Source: Mytilus trossulus
Taxonomy: Eukaryota > Mollusca > Bivalvia > Mytilida > Mytilidae
Length of the DNA: 64,000 nt
Assembly (NCBI RefSeq): GCF_036588685.1
Contig: NW_026963311.1
Span: 1,116,001 to 1,180,000, forward strand
Reading direction: 5' to 3'
Both the position numbers and the translations under genes were made by a program. Numbering within the stretch: position 1 is the first letter of the stretch; each line of letters opens with the position of its first letter. Positions 11,891-23,607 of the stretch are shown here, one piece after another. The notes under the pieces are model-generated. The model saw only the letters and a list, made by a program, of their open reading frames with translations. It was not told the DNA's origin and made no database searches.

Positions 11891-12039
11891 TTTTTCTACT
11901 GGTTACCTGGTGAATTAAGTAAAGAAAATTGAAAAATATATTTAGTTCACCTCGGTTTATATCCATTCGATGTCTTCTTTTATGAATATAAAATAATATT
12001 GCAAAAAATGTCATAGCTAATTGGACAACACTAACCGGC

Positions 12040-13439
12040 ATAGTTCAGTTCAGTTTCTTGTATATTCCTCCATTAAATGTGGAGCACTACCCAAAGGGTA
12101 TAGTTTGAGCAACTATTTACACCTTAAAACATAGGGAAACAATTAATTTAAATTATATACAGATGACTGAATTAGGTTATAATGATCACTAAATAATAGA
12201 TATCATAATTAATTCATAGGATTGTCATCATAAAGTTTTTAAAAAATATATAATAATTTATATGTGCTAGGGTGTAGGAAAGTGTTAAAAGAACAACAAC
12301 TGCATATACATGTATTTACAAGAATTAAAATGGTCAAAAGTTTAAAATTACTTATAATCATAGCTGAGAGTGCTATACATATATCAGGAATAATAATGAA
12401 AATTTCCTGTAAGACTTATGTAAAGTGGTTGGGGTTTGGACAAAAATTAAGGTATAATATATACAAAAATTTTCTTTACAGTTTAATTTCTATATGGAGA
12501 TCTTGTCATTACTCTTTTTAAATTATAACTGATATCTTACAATTTTAAAGTGAGGATTTATTTTTAAAAACTAATAAGCCGTAAAATCGTTAGGATGGTA
12601 TACTATTTGTAAGTAACAATTTTAAGAAGTTTACTTATACTGTACTTGTGATCAGGTTTTTTATCCTTTTTTGTGCGCAGCAAGTGCATCTCATAACACA
12701 TATTTCTAGCCAGAGTTTCAATGTTTTCATACACAGTTTGGTAACAGTTTATGTCCTTGCTAGTACAGTCTATTATGAGCTGCAGTAAATTCCCTTGTTG
12801 TTTGATCTTCTTGTATGTTGACGTATCAATTTCATCCATTGTCTGTTCGATTTTTGAGCAGTATTTAGATCTTATTTGTTCTAGTTCTTTGCAGTGTAGA
12901 ATAAAATGTTCTAGATCTTCATTTTCCTGTTCGCAAATTGTACACATAGGGTTAACTTTTGGATCGAACTTAGCTCTTTTGGCTTGGAATATGTACGTTT
13001 GAGTACTTATTCTTGCTTTTATTTCTCCTGCCTTTACATCTTTACTATTGTTTTTTACACTTTTCCATATATTGTGAGCTTCATTTAATGGATTGTTCTG
13101 TATCTCTATGTATTTAAGTGATGTTTTTTCCATTTTTTCATTATGACATTCATTTTTCCAGTATTCCTTGATCTTTATTCCTACTAGTCTTTTCCATTCC
13201 ATTTTATTCTGTGGATTTTCTATGTAGTAGCTACTGGATTTCAAATTGTATTTTGATAGAGTTTTTTCTACTCTGTTGATAAAGTCTTTTCCTCTTTGGT
13301 CTGATAATACTATTTGTCGGCGCAGAATTTCACATTCTATGGTCCCTGGATTTCGAACAATATTCATGAAGAAGGTAAGTACATTTTTGTCTAATGTGAT
13401 GGCAATAGGTTCTGCTCCTACCAGGGTATATACAGCCAT
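12040..13439 (-). mobile_element. LINE retrotransposon, 3' end of ORF2 plus 3' UTR (5'-truncated)
   Basis: The open frame 13439-12603 (278 codons) is the region C-terminal to the RT domain of a non-LTR element. It begins GAEPIAITLDKNVLTFFMNI, the typical post-RT segment, and has a Cys-Cys-His-Cys knuckle, CTICEQENEDLEHFILHC, of the kind found at LINE C-termini. No RT or endonuclease motifs remain, so it is 5'-truncated at about 13440. The open frame suggests fairly recent insertion. 12040-12602 is its 3' UTR, with the inverted pair TGGAGCACTACCC and GGGTA. Clade not resolved. Confidence 0.85.
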
Positions 13440-13454
13440 ATTTGCTGTATTATT

Positions 13455-13500
13455 ACATAGGTATTGTCAAAACATGCATCTACATAGGTATTGTCAAAAC
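13455..13500. repeat. Short direct repeat at the 5' truncation of the LINE
   Basis: ACATAGGTATTGTCAAAAC occurs at 13455-13473 and again at 13482-13500, separated by 8 bp, close to the point where the LINE homology stops. Confidence 0.7.
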
Positions 13501-13937
13501 TTACATCGTGATTAGGTGCCATGTTTGTTTTCTTTGATCACGTTGATGTTATGACTTAATTAATATCTCCTTAATTTAGCTTTGTCTAAGGCTATTCTTA
13601 TAGTTACAATAACGTTTCATATTTAATTGCAATATAAACAGTGAAAAGAAATTGAATCATGTGCATTAACAAAATAAGTGTCGAACATCCTCTACGTTTG
13701 AAAATTATTTGTTCGCCATTTTTCAAAATTTTATAAAAATAACAACAGCATGTTTAAGCTTGATAAAAAGGAACTAATTTTTGATTACATACTGCTTTAA
13801 GGTAAGGCAATGATTGAAAACGCGAGCACCCAACAGTTATTTAATTTTCATTGTAAAAATCGTACAAATTACATTTTTACCATGTCGCCCCACGCTGTCA
13901 ATTTGGTCGCCATCTTGAAAAATAATAGTAGATTTTC

Positions 13938-14280
13938 TGAAAATAGCTTATTTTCAAATCAATTTGGAAGGGACATAATAGAAAATTAAACTATTCTATA
14001 TACGGTATTTCAAATATTTATGAATATAATAATAAGCACAAAGACCCACAATTATTCCATCTGTTTTGTTTAAATCGCAATTTAAGGTTAAAGACGACAG
14101 AAAATCCAATATTTATCGTAGTTGTATGATTTAACAGTGTGAACTATCGAGGCAACAAGACAAATTTTTAAAAGCATTTGGAAGGGAGAAGATCAAAAAT
14201 TAAACTATTTCAAAAGGAATATTTATATTTCTAAATATACGAGGAATTACTACAAAGACCCACACTTTTAGTATCATGAA
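13938..14280 (+). repeat. Diverged direct repeat (~190-bp period)
   Basis: Two blocks share ATTTGGAAGGGA, AAATTAAACTATT, ATATTTAT and ACAAAGACCCACA in the same order, near 13962-14055 and 14177-14265. Confidence 0.6.
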
Positions 14281-14394
14281 CTTTAAGTAATGTATTTCAT
14301 CGATTCCAGAAAGTCCCTATTTCAATTTTTTACAATTTACTTGGGCTTGATACGGGTGATGTGTGACGTCACAAAAGTCACGTGATGACTGCTA

Positions 14395-14850
14395 TAGTTG
14401 GATATGACGTCAAACTGACAGGTGTCATTTGACCTTGACTTCATTTCCTTGGTTTAGTGGTTATAATTATGTTTTTGTGTTTTGGTCTGGTTTTTTTTTT
14501 TATCTGTTTGCAATAGGTCTACTATATGTGATGTATGGAAGTATTGTAAGGTGTACATGTCTAGCTGGCAGGTGTCATCTGACCTTGAACTCATTTTCAT
14601 GGTTCAGTGGTCACAGGTAAGTGTTTGAGTTTTGGTCTTTTTTTCTATTACTATATGCAATAGGTTAACTATATTTGTTGTATGGAAATATATCATTATG
14701 TATTTGTCAGTCTCGCAGGTTTTATGGACTTTGACCTTATTTTCACGGTTCATTGATCAGTGTTAAGTTTTTGTGTTTTGGTAATATTTTCTTTAACTAT
14801 AAGCAATAGGTCAACAATATTTGATAATTCTATAAACCCTGAGTTTTCTA
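14395..14850 (+). repeat. GACCTCA-type repeat, internal fragment (3 subrepeats)
   Basis: Three ~150-bp units with TGACCTTGA(C/A)(T/C)TCATTT, TCATGGTTCAGTGGT and GCAATAGGT-CTA. It lacks the GTCGAGC terminus. Confidence 0.75.
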
Positions 14851-15119
14851 TCGATTACATGCCAGGAAATCATCGCTTAAAAATCCGGTTGACCTCCTAC
14901 GGCACCCATTAACAGATAAAGATTTGATTTTAATTAAAAAAAAAAATATGACCTGCATGTAAGTGTCGCTTAAAATAGTGTAATATACAAAACGATCAAT
15001 ATAAATTTATCCGAGGCAATTTCTTTGCATGTATAAATTATATATAAATATACTAAATAAATAAATGATTTGGAAAATACGTTGAAGGTATAAAAAGTCA
15101 TGAGAATTCCGAATGCAAT

Positions 15120-15285
15120 AAGGTTCTATCCGGGCACTCTGGTTCTAAACCCTGGTTCCATCTGGGTTGTTTGGTTCTGAACCTTGGTTCTTTGGTTCGA
15201 AACCATGGTAACTGGTTCAACATCCGGGTTGTTTGGTTATAGCAACCCGAATTCCTGGTTCCATCTGGGTTCTTTTCTAGATTAT
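15120..15285 (+). repeat. GGTTC-rich irregular tandem repeat
   Basis: At least nine GGTTC/GGTTA motifs within 165 bp, with CTGGTTCCATCTGGGTT repeated nearly exactly at 15153 and 15260 and GGGTTGTTTGGTT repeated in between. Not a tRNA-like fold. Confidence 0.65.
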
Positions 15286-16189
15286 TCTAATGTTCCCGTT
15301 GAACTTGAAGAAGATAACCACAAGTATCCGAATAAAAAGGTAAAGTAGGTCAAAGACGCTAAAATTGTTTTATAACATTAAACATTTCAGGATCGACGGT
15401 TAAAGAAGCTGTAAGGTATTTATTTTCTCATTCTAATGATTAGGAAACTAGATAAAAATAAAGCATCGTTTAGATTTTAAAAATAAATCGAAATGGTTCA
15501 TTATATCGAACATTATTTTATTTAATTCAGTCGTTCTGTTTTTATTTATTTCCTTTAATATTTCTAGACGTTTTAAAACAACAAAATTTGGAGACCTGTC
15601 GTTCAATTGGCCAACGATATATGCATCTAGCCACTTCACCAGTTGACGACTTGCATATATATTTAAAGGCACATTTAAAGTTCGAATGCATTTTATTTAA
15701 TAGTTGCTTTGTAATAATATCAGATTTGATAGAAATACGTATGAAGTATATAATATGTAACAAATCGTTTTGTTCAAAACGGAATCTTAAAAGACATATA
15801 AAAAGAAAGTGATGATCAATTTAAGTTTAATTGAATAATAAGTTATAAAATATAACAAAAATGTATATGTACAATAAATTTGTCAAATTTTATACTACTT
15901 GTGAAATTAAGGCATGCATATAATCATTATAGGCCAAAAAGAATCAAATCAAAATGAAGATTGAATAGTTTTATAATAGAATTGTGTGTATGTGTGTTAA
16001 TGACAGTGCTGGTGGAATGGGTAGCACCAGCACACTAGTCAGAACTTCTGTGTTGGTACCATAGAAAAGGAACATAAACTGCGGAGTTACTCTAGTCCGT
16101 TCGTCCCGAACGTCAAAATAAAAGGGTTCCGTTGTTTTAACTTTAGTGGCCCCAACCAAATACTACAAAACTTATACACAAAATAAAAA

Positions 16190-16850
16190 GAAGATGTGTC
16201 ATGAGTGCCAATAAGAACACTCCACAAAAGACTAAATGATACAGAAATTAAAAGCTATAAGTCACCCTATGGCCTTAGACAATGAGCAAAGTCCGTACCG
16301 CATAGTCAGTTGTAAAAAGCACAGAGAAAAGAAACGGACAAATTATGTACAAAAAATGAACAAAAACAAATATGTAACACATAAACAAACGACAATTCAT
16401 GAATTAGAGTCTTGTGACTTGGGACAGGTACATACAAACAGAATGCGGCGGATTAAACATGCTAGCAGGATCCCCACCCTTCACCTCATGTGGCATGAGC
16501 GCCAAAGAAGAACTCTCCACAAGAGACCAGGTAACACAGAAATTAACAACTATATGTCACCATACGGCTTTCAACAATGAGCAAATAGGTATAGAAGATG
16601 TTGTATGAGTGCCAATGAGACAAATCTCTATATTCAAATAACAATTTATAAAAGTAAACCATTATAGGTCAATGTACGGCCTTCATACGGAGCCTTGGCT
16701 CTCACCGAACCACAAGCTATAAAGGGCCCAAAAACTACTAGTGTAAAACAATTCAATGGAGAAAACCAACGGTCTAATCTAAATAAAAAAAACGAGAAAC
16801 GAGAAAAACGTATAAATTTCACAAACAAACGATAACTACTGTACATCAGA
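16190..16850 (-). repeat. Cluster of two or three retroelement 3'-tail copies, minus orientation
   Basis: AGTCACCCTATGGCCTTAGA, TGTCACCATACGGCTTTCAA and AGGTCAATGTACGGCCTTC are reverse-strand versions of the tail motif, each followed by AATGAGCAAA or equivalent. CAGGATCCCCACCCTTCACC is the matching upstream block. The ORFs here are repeat readings. Confidence 0.75.
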
Positions 16851-19800
16851 TTCCTGACTTAGGACATGTGCAAACATTTGCAGCCGGATGAAACATTATT
16901 GTAACATCACAACATAGAAAAAAACACGATAAAACGAAATTCAAACGATGGCACATGCATACTAAATAGGGCGGGGTTGAACATGTCAGCGGGGTCTTCA
17001 CCATCTCCCTAACCTGGGACAATGGTTATTTCCACATACAAAAAAATGAATTTGAAATTTGGAAGCGTCACTTTTACCGTTCAAGAGTTATCATGTTCCT
17101 TTAAAAACATAGAAAATCCTGAATTTGCGTTTTCGTTCTTTTAAATAAGTTTGACTCAATCAAATTTTATAAACCTTATACGTAATGCGTATTACCCCAT
17201 AACACAGCTCTATCAAGTTCTATATGGGGTGGTGTTACTGTTCAATAGTTATTAGATATAAGAAGTTGATACTAGTACTAATGATACAGATATCAACACG
17301 TAGACTAAAGATAGGAAAGATAATGCTTAATCTGTTGTTTCTGTTCTTTAACTTTAGTTTGCCTCAACCAAATGTTTTGAAACTTATACACAATGCTTAT
17401 GGTCACTTAACAGTCAAAATTACGTGAATCCTGTTTCTATATGTGGAGTATACTTGTGTCTTCTTTTCACAAGCAGGGACATCTGTGGCCCATAGACGTA
17501 TTGTACATATATTTCAGTAAACGGCTGATTTACTTCCTTTGGCTTCCACTTCTATTAGAATTAACTTGCATATTTTTTTTAGGATTGCGGTGCAGTTTGA
17601 TAACAGACAGTGACCAGCATAAAAAAGTGTTTCACTAGATTGAGCTCTTTGTCTAAGTGTACTTTAAAGGTTCTTCGCACTGAGTTCAGTTTATTGATAT
17701 GCGAATACCTTCATGTGATTTTTAAGATGCTTAAACAGACTATCCATATCAACATGTCCATCAAATGAAATCCAAGGTAAAATGATTGAACCAGTTTGAA
17801 TTATCAATCTATCACAACTTGCAGTACATGGTGCTACTAGAGCAGTAAATATTCTTTCTAATTTTCACAGCAATAAAAAGATTTAGTTTTCATTTGATCA
17901 AAACATTCTTCATATCAAAAATTGAGAATGGAAATGTGAAATGTGTTTAAGAGACAGTAACATGACAAAAAAGCAAAAAGCAGTCAAAGGTCACCAATGG
18001 GTTTTTAACAAAGTGAGAAAATCCCTCGCCCGGCGGCGGACTTCAGATTGCCCCTTAACAAAATGTGTACTAGTTCAAACTCCAATACATAAAACCGATC
18101 TTACAATTAAAAATATACAAATATATCTAAATATTTAATATAGATATAAATATATTAGATATAAGTGCAATCAGACGATTCTCCATATACTTCAAACAGA
18201 ATATACAAGTTGTACAATGAGGACAAAGGTCAAGATCATATAAAGTTTCTCGTGCCACAAGACTCACCATCTTATGACAATACATCGTCATGTTACATAT
18301 TCAGAAGCAAGGTCAATTTAGAATTATACTTCTAGGTCAGGGTAATATACAAAGGAACACACTGTATCATGATTATACACCCACACTGCATAGGTCAAGA
18401 GTCAAAAAGTCATAGTCTGGTCAGGAGTTCCATGCCAAAAAAAAACCACAAAGCAGTCCTGCACGAAATTTCATAACGTATCAATGTCTCATGGCATGAT
18501 GCACTACACATGCCGAATACAGCAAACATAGGTCAGGGACCGAAACAGAAGACATGTATCTAAACTCAATAGAACAGTACTTGTATTTCAGGTCACTATA
18601 TGCAAGTGCCTTCAACATAGAACATAAACTCTTGCAACAATTCAAAGTTAAAACGTCTTTCACAAAAGTTTGATTAGGATTTTTTGCAACGATTACCTTA
18701 CCACTGTTAATCGAAAATCGGATCTTAAAACTAGGGTTTACCATTAATTTCTAATCTTACCATGTGATATCACTATGGTAAAGTGATAGAAACACTTGAT
18801 GCAGTCATGAAATTGAATATTTGCAATAGTACGACGAGAACAATACAAGACAGAGTAAGTAACAAATGAAAGTAATTATACATACGAACTTTTTATCACA
18901 ATGCACAAACAAGGAACCGTAGTTTTCATTCATTTTATTCATTTAAAATGTACGCTCTCGTTAAACAATGGAAATTAACGCTGTATATTTATATAAACGG
19001 CCAATCTTGTAAATAAATAAATAAATAAGTAATTACACCTTTTTACTAGAATGAAAGATATGGCTCTTTTTATCCTAATTTTGCCATATTGTTTGTTTTA
19101 TGGGCAATGAAGAAAAAAAATCCACAGTTGTGTACCTTTCGGCAGCCTGTAGGTATAGTGTCCGGCAAGGATCGATTTTTTTCGAGTGATTCGGTCCATT
19201 TTTTTCGAGTGATAACACATGCGATAAGATCAATTAACTGCCATTTCGTAATTATAATAGGTTTTTTTACATTACTACCCATCTTATATTGAATACTTTA
19301 CATGTTTCAATCAAAGAAGCACAATTTCCTTGTATTTAAACCAAACATTCAGTGTTTGTTATTGTCCGGGTTTCACGAGAGCAACTGTGAAATCGTCCGG
19401 GTTTTTAGTCAAATGGTCCGGGGTTTTTACAGAAAATTTGAATAAGAAAAGGGTATTCTAGACTTTAAAAAATGACTTTTCTAGTTTATACTTGTAATTA
19501 AATGACTAAAAATATTTTCTATTCTCAATAAATATTGATCAAAACTAACCTTTTTGAATTTAATTTAAGTTTTCTGTTCGGAAATCGTTCTACCACAACT
19601 TTCCAGTATTAAATTAGAAATTATTGGATCCTTTATAACCAGACAGAAGCTAGCGAACTTATTATGGTAAAGTCTGTATCGCAGATGCTATAAGGGAACG
19701 ACCATTTATCGTCAAGGGTTTTTTGTTTTTTTTCTAAAAAAAATATTGAGATGACCAATTAAATTAACCTCCTGAATCCAGATTTCCCCCATACCGTATA

Positions 19801-19960
19801 CATGGTATAGTTTTATATTTAATGAAAATAAAAACAAATCATGCTCCATTGGTTATGCAATGTTGTCTAATTGTTACCGGTAAGTTTGGTGGTTTTATCT
19901 GTTTTTCAGCTTCTACATGATTAGTAGAGCAGTGGCTCATGATCACTGTACGTGCTTAAA
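16851..19960. other. No gene found; low-information intergenic DNA
   Basis: Tail-like remnants up to about 17040, then AT-rich sequence. Local direct repeats: TTTTTTTCGAGTGAT at 19169 and 19199, and three GTCCGGG boxes at 19363-19422. The 87-codon ORF at 18481-18744 (minus) has no recognised domain. Confidence 0.45.
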
Positions 19961-19964
19961 CGGC

Positions 19965-19996
19965 CGTGGGTAACTTAACTTAATAAGTTACCCACA
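19965..19996. repeat. Perfect short hairpin
   Basis: GTGGGTAACTT and AAGTTACCCAC are 11-bp perfect arms around an 8-bp AT loop. Confidence 0.75.
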
Positions 19997-20206
19997 GCCC
20001 AAGATGGAGCCACCTGGCTTCGGTTAGGAAGTTTGCTATATATGATTACAATACCATGAATACAAAAGTAATGTTCAGTAATTAAAAAGTTATATAAATC
20101 TCTTAGGGAAACTCTGCAATGTAAAACGTGGTTTGTTACTACAAAATAAACCGCGGCCATTACAGCACGATTTCCAAAAACACTTATGTAACTTCAAAAC
20201 AAGTTT

Positions 20207-20646
20207 ATCATTGACTAGTATAGGTGCCAGTGGCGGATCGAAAATGTTCATAAGTGGGGGCCCACTGACTGACCTTATAATTTATAAGTAAGAAAAAGTC
20301 AATCACCTAGCATAAAAGATTTAAAAAAATGTTTGAATGATCTTGAATTAAACATGCATGCTTTTGAAATAAATTACTATTTATTAATTAAGAAATAATT
20401 CCTTCATGTCATGCTCTATGCTCATTTTAAAATGGGTAGACATTATATTTTCGATATTTTACACTGAGCGTTAGCCCCCCCCCCCCCCCCCCCCCTCCCC
20501 CCCCCCCCCCTTTTTGGGAAAAAAATGGTTGCTTATATAGGGAATCACTGAAGCGTGACTGGAGCGGCCCCCCTCTTAGGTCAGTCAGTGGGTCCCCACT
20601 TATGAAAATTTTCGATCCGCCACTGGCACCTATACTAGTCAATGAT
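20207..20646. mobile_element. Foldback/MITE-like element with 68-bp inverted repeats
   Basis: Arms 20207-20274 and 20579-20646 match at 66 of 68 positions by eye. Inside them is CAGTGGCGGATCGAAAAT, an element terminus also seen at 21588 (CAGTGGCGGATTCAG). No coding capacity. A 36-bp C tract lies inside. Confidence 0.85.
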
Positions 20647-21203
20647 ATTTTTTTTAAAAGCACTGTTCCATCAAGTGTGCGGCACTCTTGTTTCTGTCGG
20701 TATTTGCAAGTTGGTATTTGCATAAGTCAACAGCATTCTTAAGACAAAGAGATACTGGGTAAAGTGCAAAAAACTATCACCAAGACAAAGGTCCTTTTCT
20801 TTAATATTTGAATAAAATCTTATCGTATATTTTTATGTCCACGGTCATAGTTTTAGTTTAACACTGCCCTTATGTCTATCCTGCGCTCCATAGGTAAATC
20901 CTCAATTATCTCCCTTTTTATTTTGTCACAGTTTAGTGTGTTTACACACCTCAGAGTTCAATATACATGTACACAGTAGTCAGAACAGGTGAACAAGGCA
21001 ATGAAAAAAGTAAACTAGTAAATAGAGAATGGTTAGGCATTATATTTGACCATATTTTACACCTCGCTTGCTCATTTTAACATGGGTAGGCATTATATTT
21101 GTCGATATTTTACACTCAGCGTTAGCGAGGTGAAAAATGTGGTCAAATATAATGCCTACCCATGTTAAAACGAGCATAGAGCATGACACGAAGGAATTAT
21201 TTC
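20392..21203. repeat. Larger inverted repeat overlapping the 68-bp foldback element
   Basis: Arm 20392-20474 is complementary to 21121-21203. Shared blocks are GAAATAATTCCTTC, TCATGCTCTATGCTC and GGGTAG(A/G)CATTATATTT. Two further direct copies of the GGCATTATATTTG block lie at about 21032 and 21089. Confidence 0.75.
20475..20510. repeat. Poly-C tract (one T interruption)
   Basis: 35 C residues in 36 positions. The low-complexity ORF on the minus strand across it (poly-Gly) is an artefact. Confidence 0.95.
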
Positions 21204-21586
21204 GATTCTAATAGGACAAATACAGTATTTTTATAGGTCGAAGCGTCGGGAAATACTGTGAAAATGTTTGGCTTTTCCCATTTCCTTCCCGAGGAGTCGG
21301 TGCATTACATTTCATATAAATGATAAGTTTAAAAACTACGAGCAGGGTAAATATATGTTGTTTTATAAAATGTATAATAAATAGTCATGCTAGCTGCTTA
21401 AATGTATACATTTTAAAGGATAACAATGGAAATAATGTTAATATACACAGTAAGCCATGTAAGTTCGTGCGCATGTGTCAAACATATTTTTTATGCTCTG
21501 ACATTAGAACACGGCTTTGTTTACAAAGAGTAATAAGGACATCATTTTAGAATTTCTCTTAAAAACTAACACGGGCCCTTTGAACC

Positions 21587-21655
21587 AGTGGCGGATTCAG
21601 AAATTTTCATAAGTGGGGGCCCACTGACTGCCTCAGAGGGGGCCGGCTCCAGTCA
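21587..21655. repeat. Solo terminus of the CAGTGGCGGAT element family
   Basis: CAGTGGCGGATTCAGAAATT then CATAAGTGGGGGCCCACTGA corresponds to the terminus of the 20207 element. A further partial copy is near 60255-60310. Confidence 0.7.
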
Positions 21656-22227
21656 TATATAATCTACTTTATCGATTGTGACCGCCGTTTCTAGTTTTCA
21701 TTTAACAAACAACAAAGTTTTAATATGTTTAATACCAAAGTTCTTGAACATGTTTGAATCGGTGATAAACATTTTGACATACAATGTACAATGTATTAGG
21801 CCAAGAACAATAATATTATAATAATCTTAAACGCAAATGTCTATATATAGGGAATATAGGGTGTGCAAATCATAACAAAATGATCATGATATTCATTTTT
21901 AATAGCATTTATATTGCAACATTGACATAATAATAATATTTATACTGCAATCGTTCTATTTGAGCAGTCAAAATGCGTTGACCGTATATTCCTATGTCAT
22001 ATACAGTCACTGACCTGATATCACTTTTCCTCATGAATATTTAAATAGAAATTGTCGAAATTATTCATACGACCTCTTCAATGTGTTTCATCGTGTTGTA
22101 TATTTCTCCGCATGTGTGACATGAGGCTTTTTTAAAGGGGGATTTTTCCAAATATTTAACATTTTAAATCAAATAAATAACATTAACTAACTAAACAACC
22201 ATTGAAAATGTTTTTTTAGATTGCAGT

Positions 22228-22380
22228 ATAAAGACAATAAAAGTGCATTGACTTGACATATCAACGATATAAGGATTCGGCCCGAAACGGGGAAAATGCT
22301 CGGCACAGCCTCGCATTTCCCCGTTTCTAAGCCTCATCCTTATATCGTTGATATGTCAAGTCAATGCTTATTGTCTATTT
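22228..22380. repeat. 150-bp long hairpin
   Basis: Arms of about 65 bp pair: GACAATAAAAGTGCATTGAC with GTCAATGCTTATTGTC, ATATCAACGATATAAGGAT with ATCCTTATATCGTTGATAT, and GAAACGGGGAAAATGC with GCATTTCCCCGTTTC. The loop is about 13 nt. Confidence 0.85.
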
Positions 22381-22703
22381 ATTCTCGTAAACCATAGTAC
22401 ACATAGTCTTTCATTTCGAGGCACATTGTTACATGTACATGTATATCTACCAATTTCAATGGTGAGTTTAAGTGAACCACATCTATGTTGTGTCATTAAG
22501 AGTCTAACATTAACATCAAGAAGTAAATATTTTTCCAAACAAAAGTCAATTTTGAACATTTTCAAAATATCCAATTATTCACAATCCAACATACTAGAAT
22601 GCCAGCTTTGTATAAATTGATCATAGAGGCGTAGTTTCAAAACATCATATGAAAAAATGTATATATATTTGTACAATTTCAGGTTTTTTACCATTTTAAT
22701 TTT

Positions 22704-23383
22704 CAGTCAGGGGTACTACTTGTACAAGTGTATTTTATTTACTTGAAGAAGTAAAAAAAAATATACACATATAAGTAAATTTGTAGGATACTTATACAAG
22801 TGAGTTTTATTTACTTGTATAGGTAAAAAAAAAATTGGCTGAGTTATATCCCTTCCACAATCAGATTTTTTTACTTGTATAGGTAAAAAAATCATCCTTT
22901 CTTCTTTTCTTGAATTCTGAAGATTTCTTTGCTCTAATAGAATTTTAAATTGTGTACCCTTCGCAGATATCTTTACTAATCATTCAAGTGTAATTTCATG
23001 GACAATGAAAGTCCCATTTGTCTGTTATCTTCTTAACACTGCTCATTTACAAGCCCCAAAGGAGCAATTTTTGATTGCCTTGCGCAAATATTCAAGATCT
23101 TTGCTCAATCAGTTTCTTTGGTGAATTAATGAGATGAAACATTGAACTTTAATGAAAAAATTTGAGAAAACCTGGGAAAAATCATTAAAGGCATGATTTT
23201 ACATCTCAAAACTTGAGGATTTTTGTGGGATTGTAAGAAAAATTTACTTGTACAAGTAAATTTTTCAGAAAATTAAGGGGAGATTATTCAAACATTATTT
23301 ATTTACTTATATGTGTATATTTTTTTCCACTTCTTCAAGTAAATAAAATACACTTGTACATGTATAAGTAGTACCCCTGACTG
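22704..23383. mobile_element. MITE with CAGTCAGGGGTAC termini and 5-bp ATTTT duplication
   Basis: The ends begin CAGTCAGGGGTACTACTT and the inverted match extends about 75 bp on each side, to ATACACATATAAGTAAAT. The element is flanked by ATTTT at 22699-22703 and 23384-23388. Internal copies of TTTACTTGTATAGGTAAA add further inverted structure. 680 bp, non-coding; superfamily not assigned. It lies about 150 bp upstream of the first zinc-finger coding exon. Confidence 0.88.
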
Positions 23384-23531
23384 ATTTTGTTCAAACAGAG
23401 ACTTAATCTTACAAGGGTTTATAAAAGAATGATTATATATATTATATAAAAATGATTGTGAAGATTATTCTTGACTAATCCTTGACTTTTCCTTATAAAT
23501 ATGATAAATAATTTGTTAATATTTATTTCAG

Positions 23532-23607
23532 GATAAACTCAGATTCATCAGTATGGAGGGAAGTGTTGGGGAGAAGATTAAACAGGAGGAACAAGAAAAA
23601 ACATCAG
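23532..23607 (+). CDS. Zinc-finger gene, first coding exon (ATG at 23553)
   Basis: The acceptor tttcag ends at 23531, then 21 nt of 5' UTR, then ATG and 18 codons ending in phase 1 at a GT donor (23608). An upstream non-coding exon must exist because this exon has its own acceptor; I could not locate it. The match of phase with the finger exon is the main support. Confidence 0.8.

Noticed and set aside
15193..15205. GGTTCGAAACC resembling a tRNA B box
   Set aside because: No A box or cloverleaf around it; it is one of many GGTTC words in a local repeat.
15750..15812. Zinc-finger-like half motif (CNKSF ... NLKRHIKRK)
   Set aside because: The first Cys and final His are missing and no other finger is nearby; probably chance or a very old fossil.
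18481..18744. 87-codon minus-strand ORF with a somewhat protein-like composition
   Set aside because: No family recognised, no supporting exons and flanks look repetitive; kept only as a note.
20427..20723. 98-codon minus-strand ORF with a poly-Gly run
   Set aside because: Produced by the poly-C tract within the foldback element.
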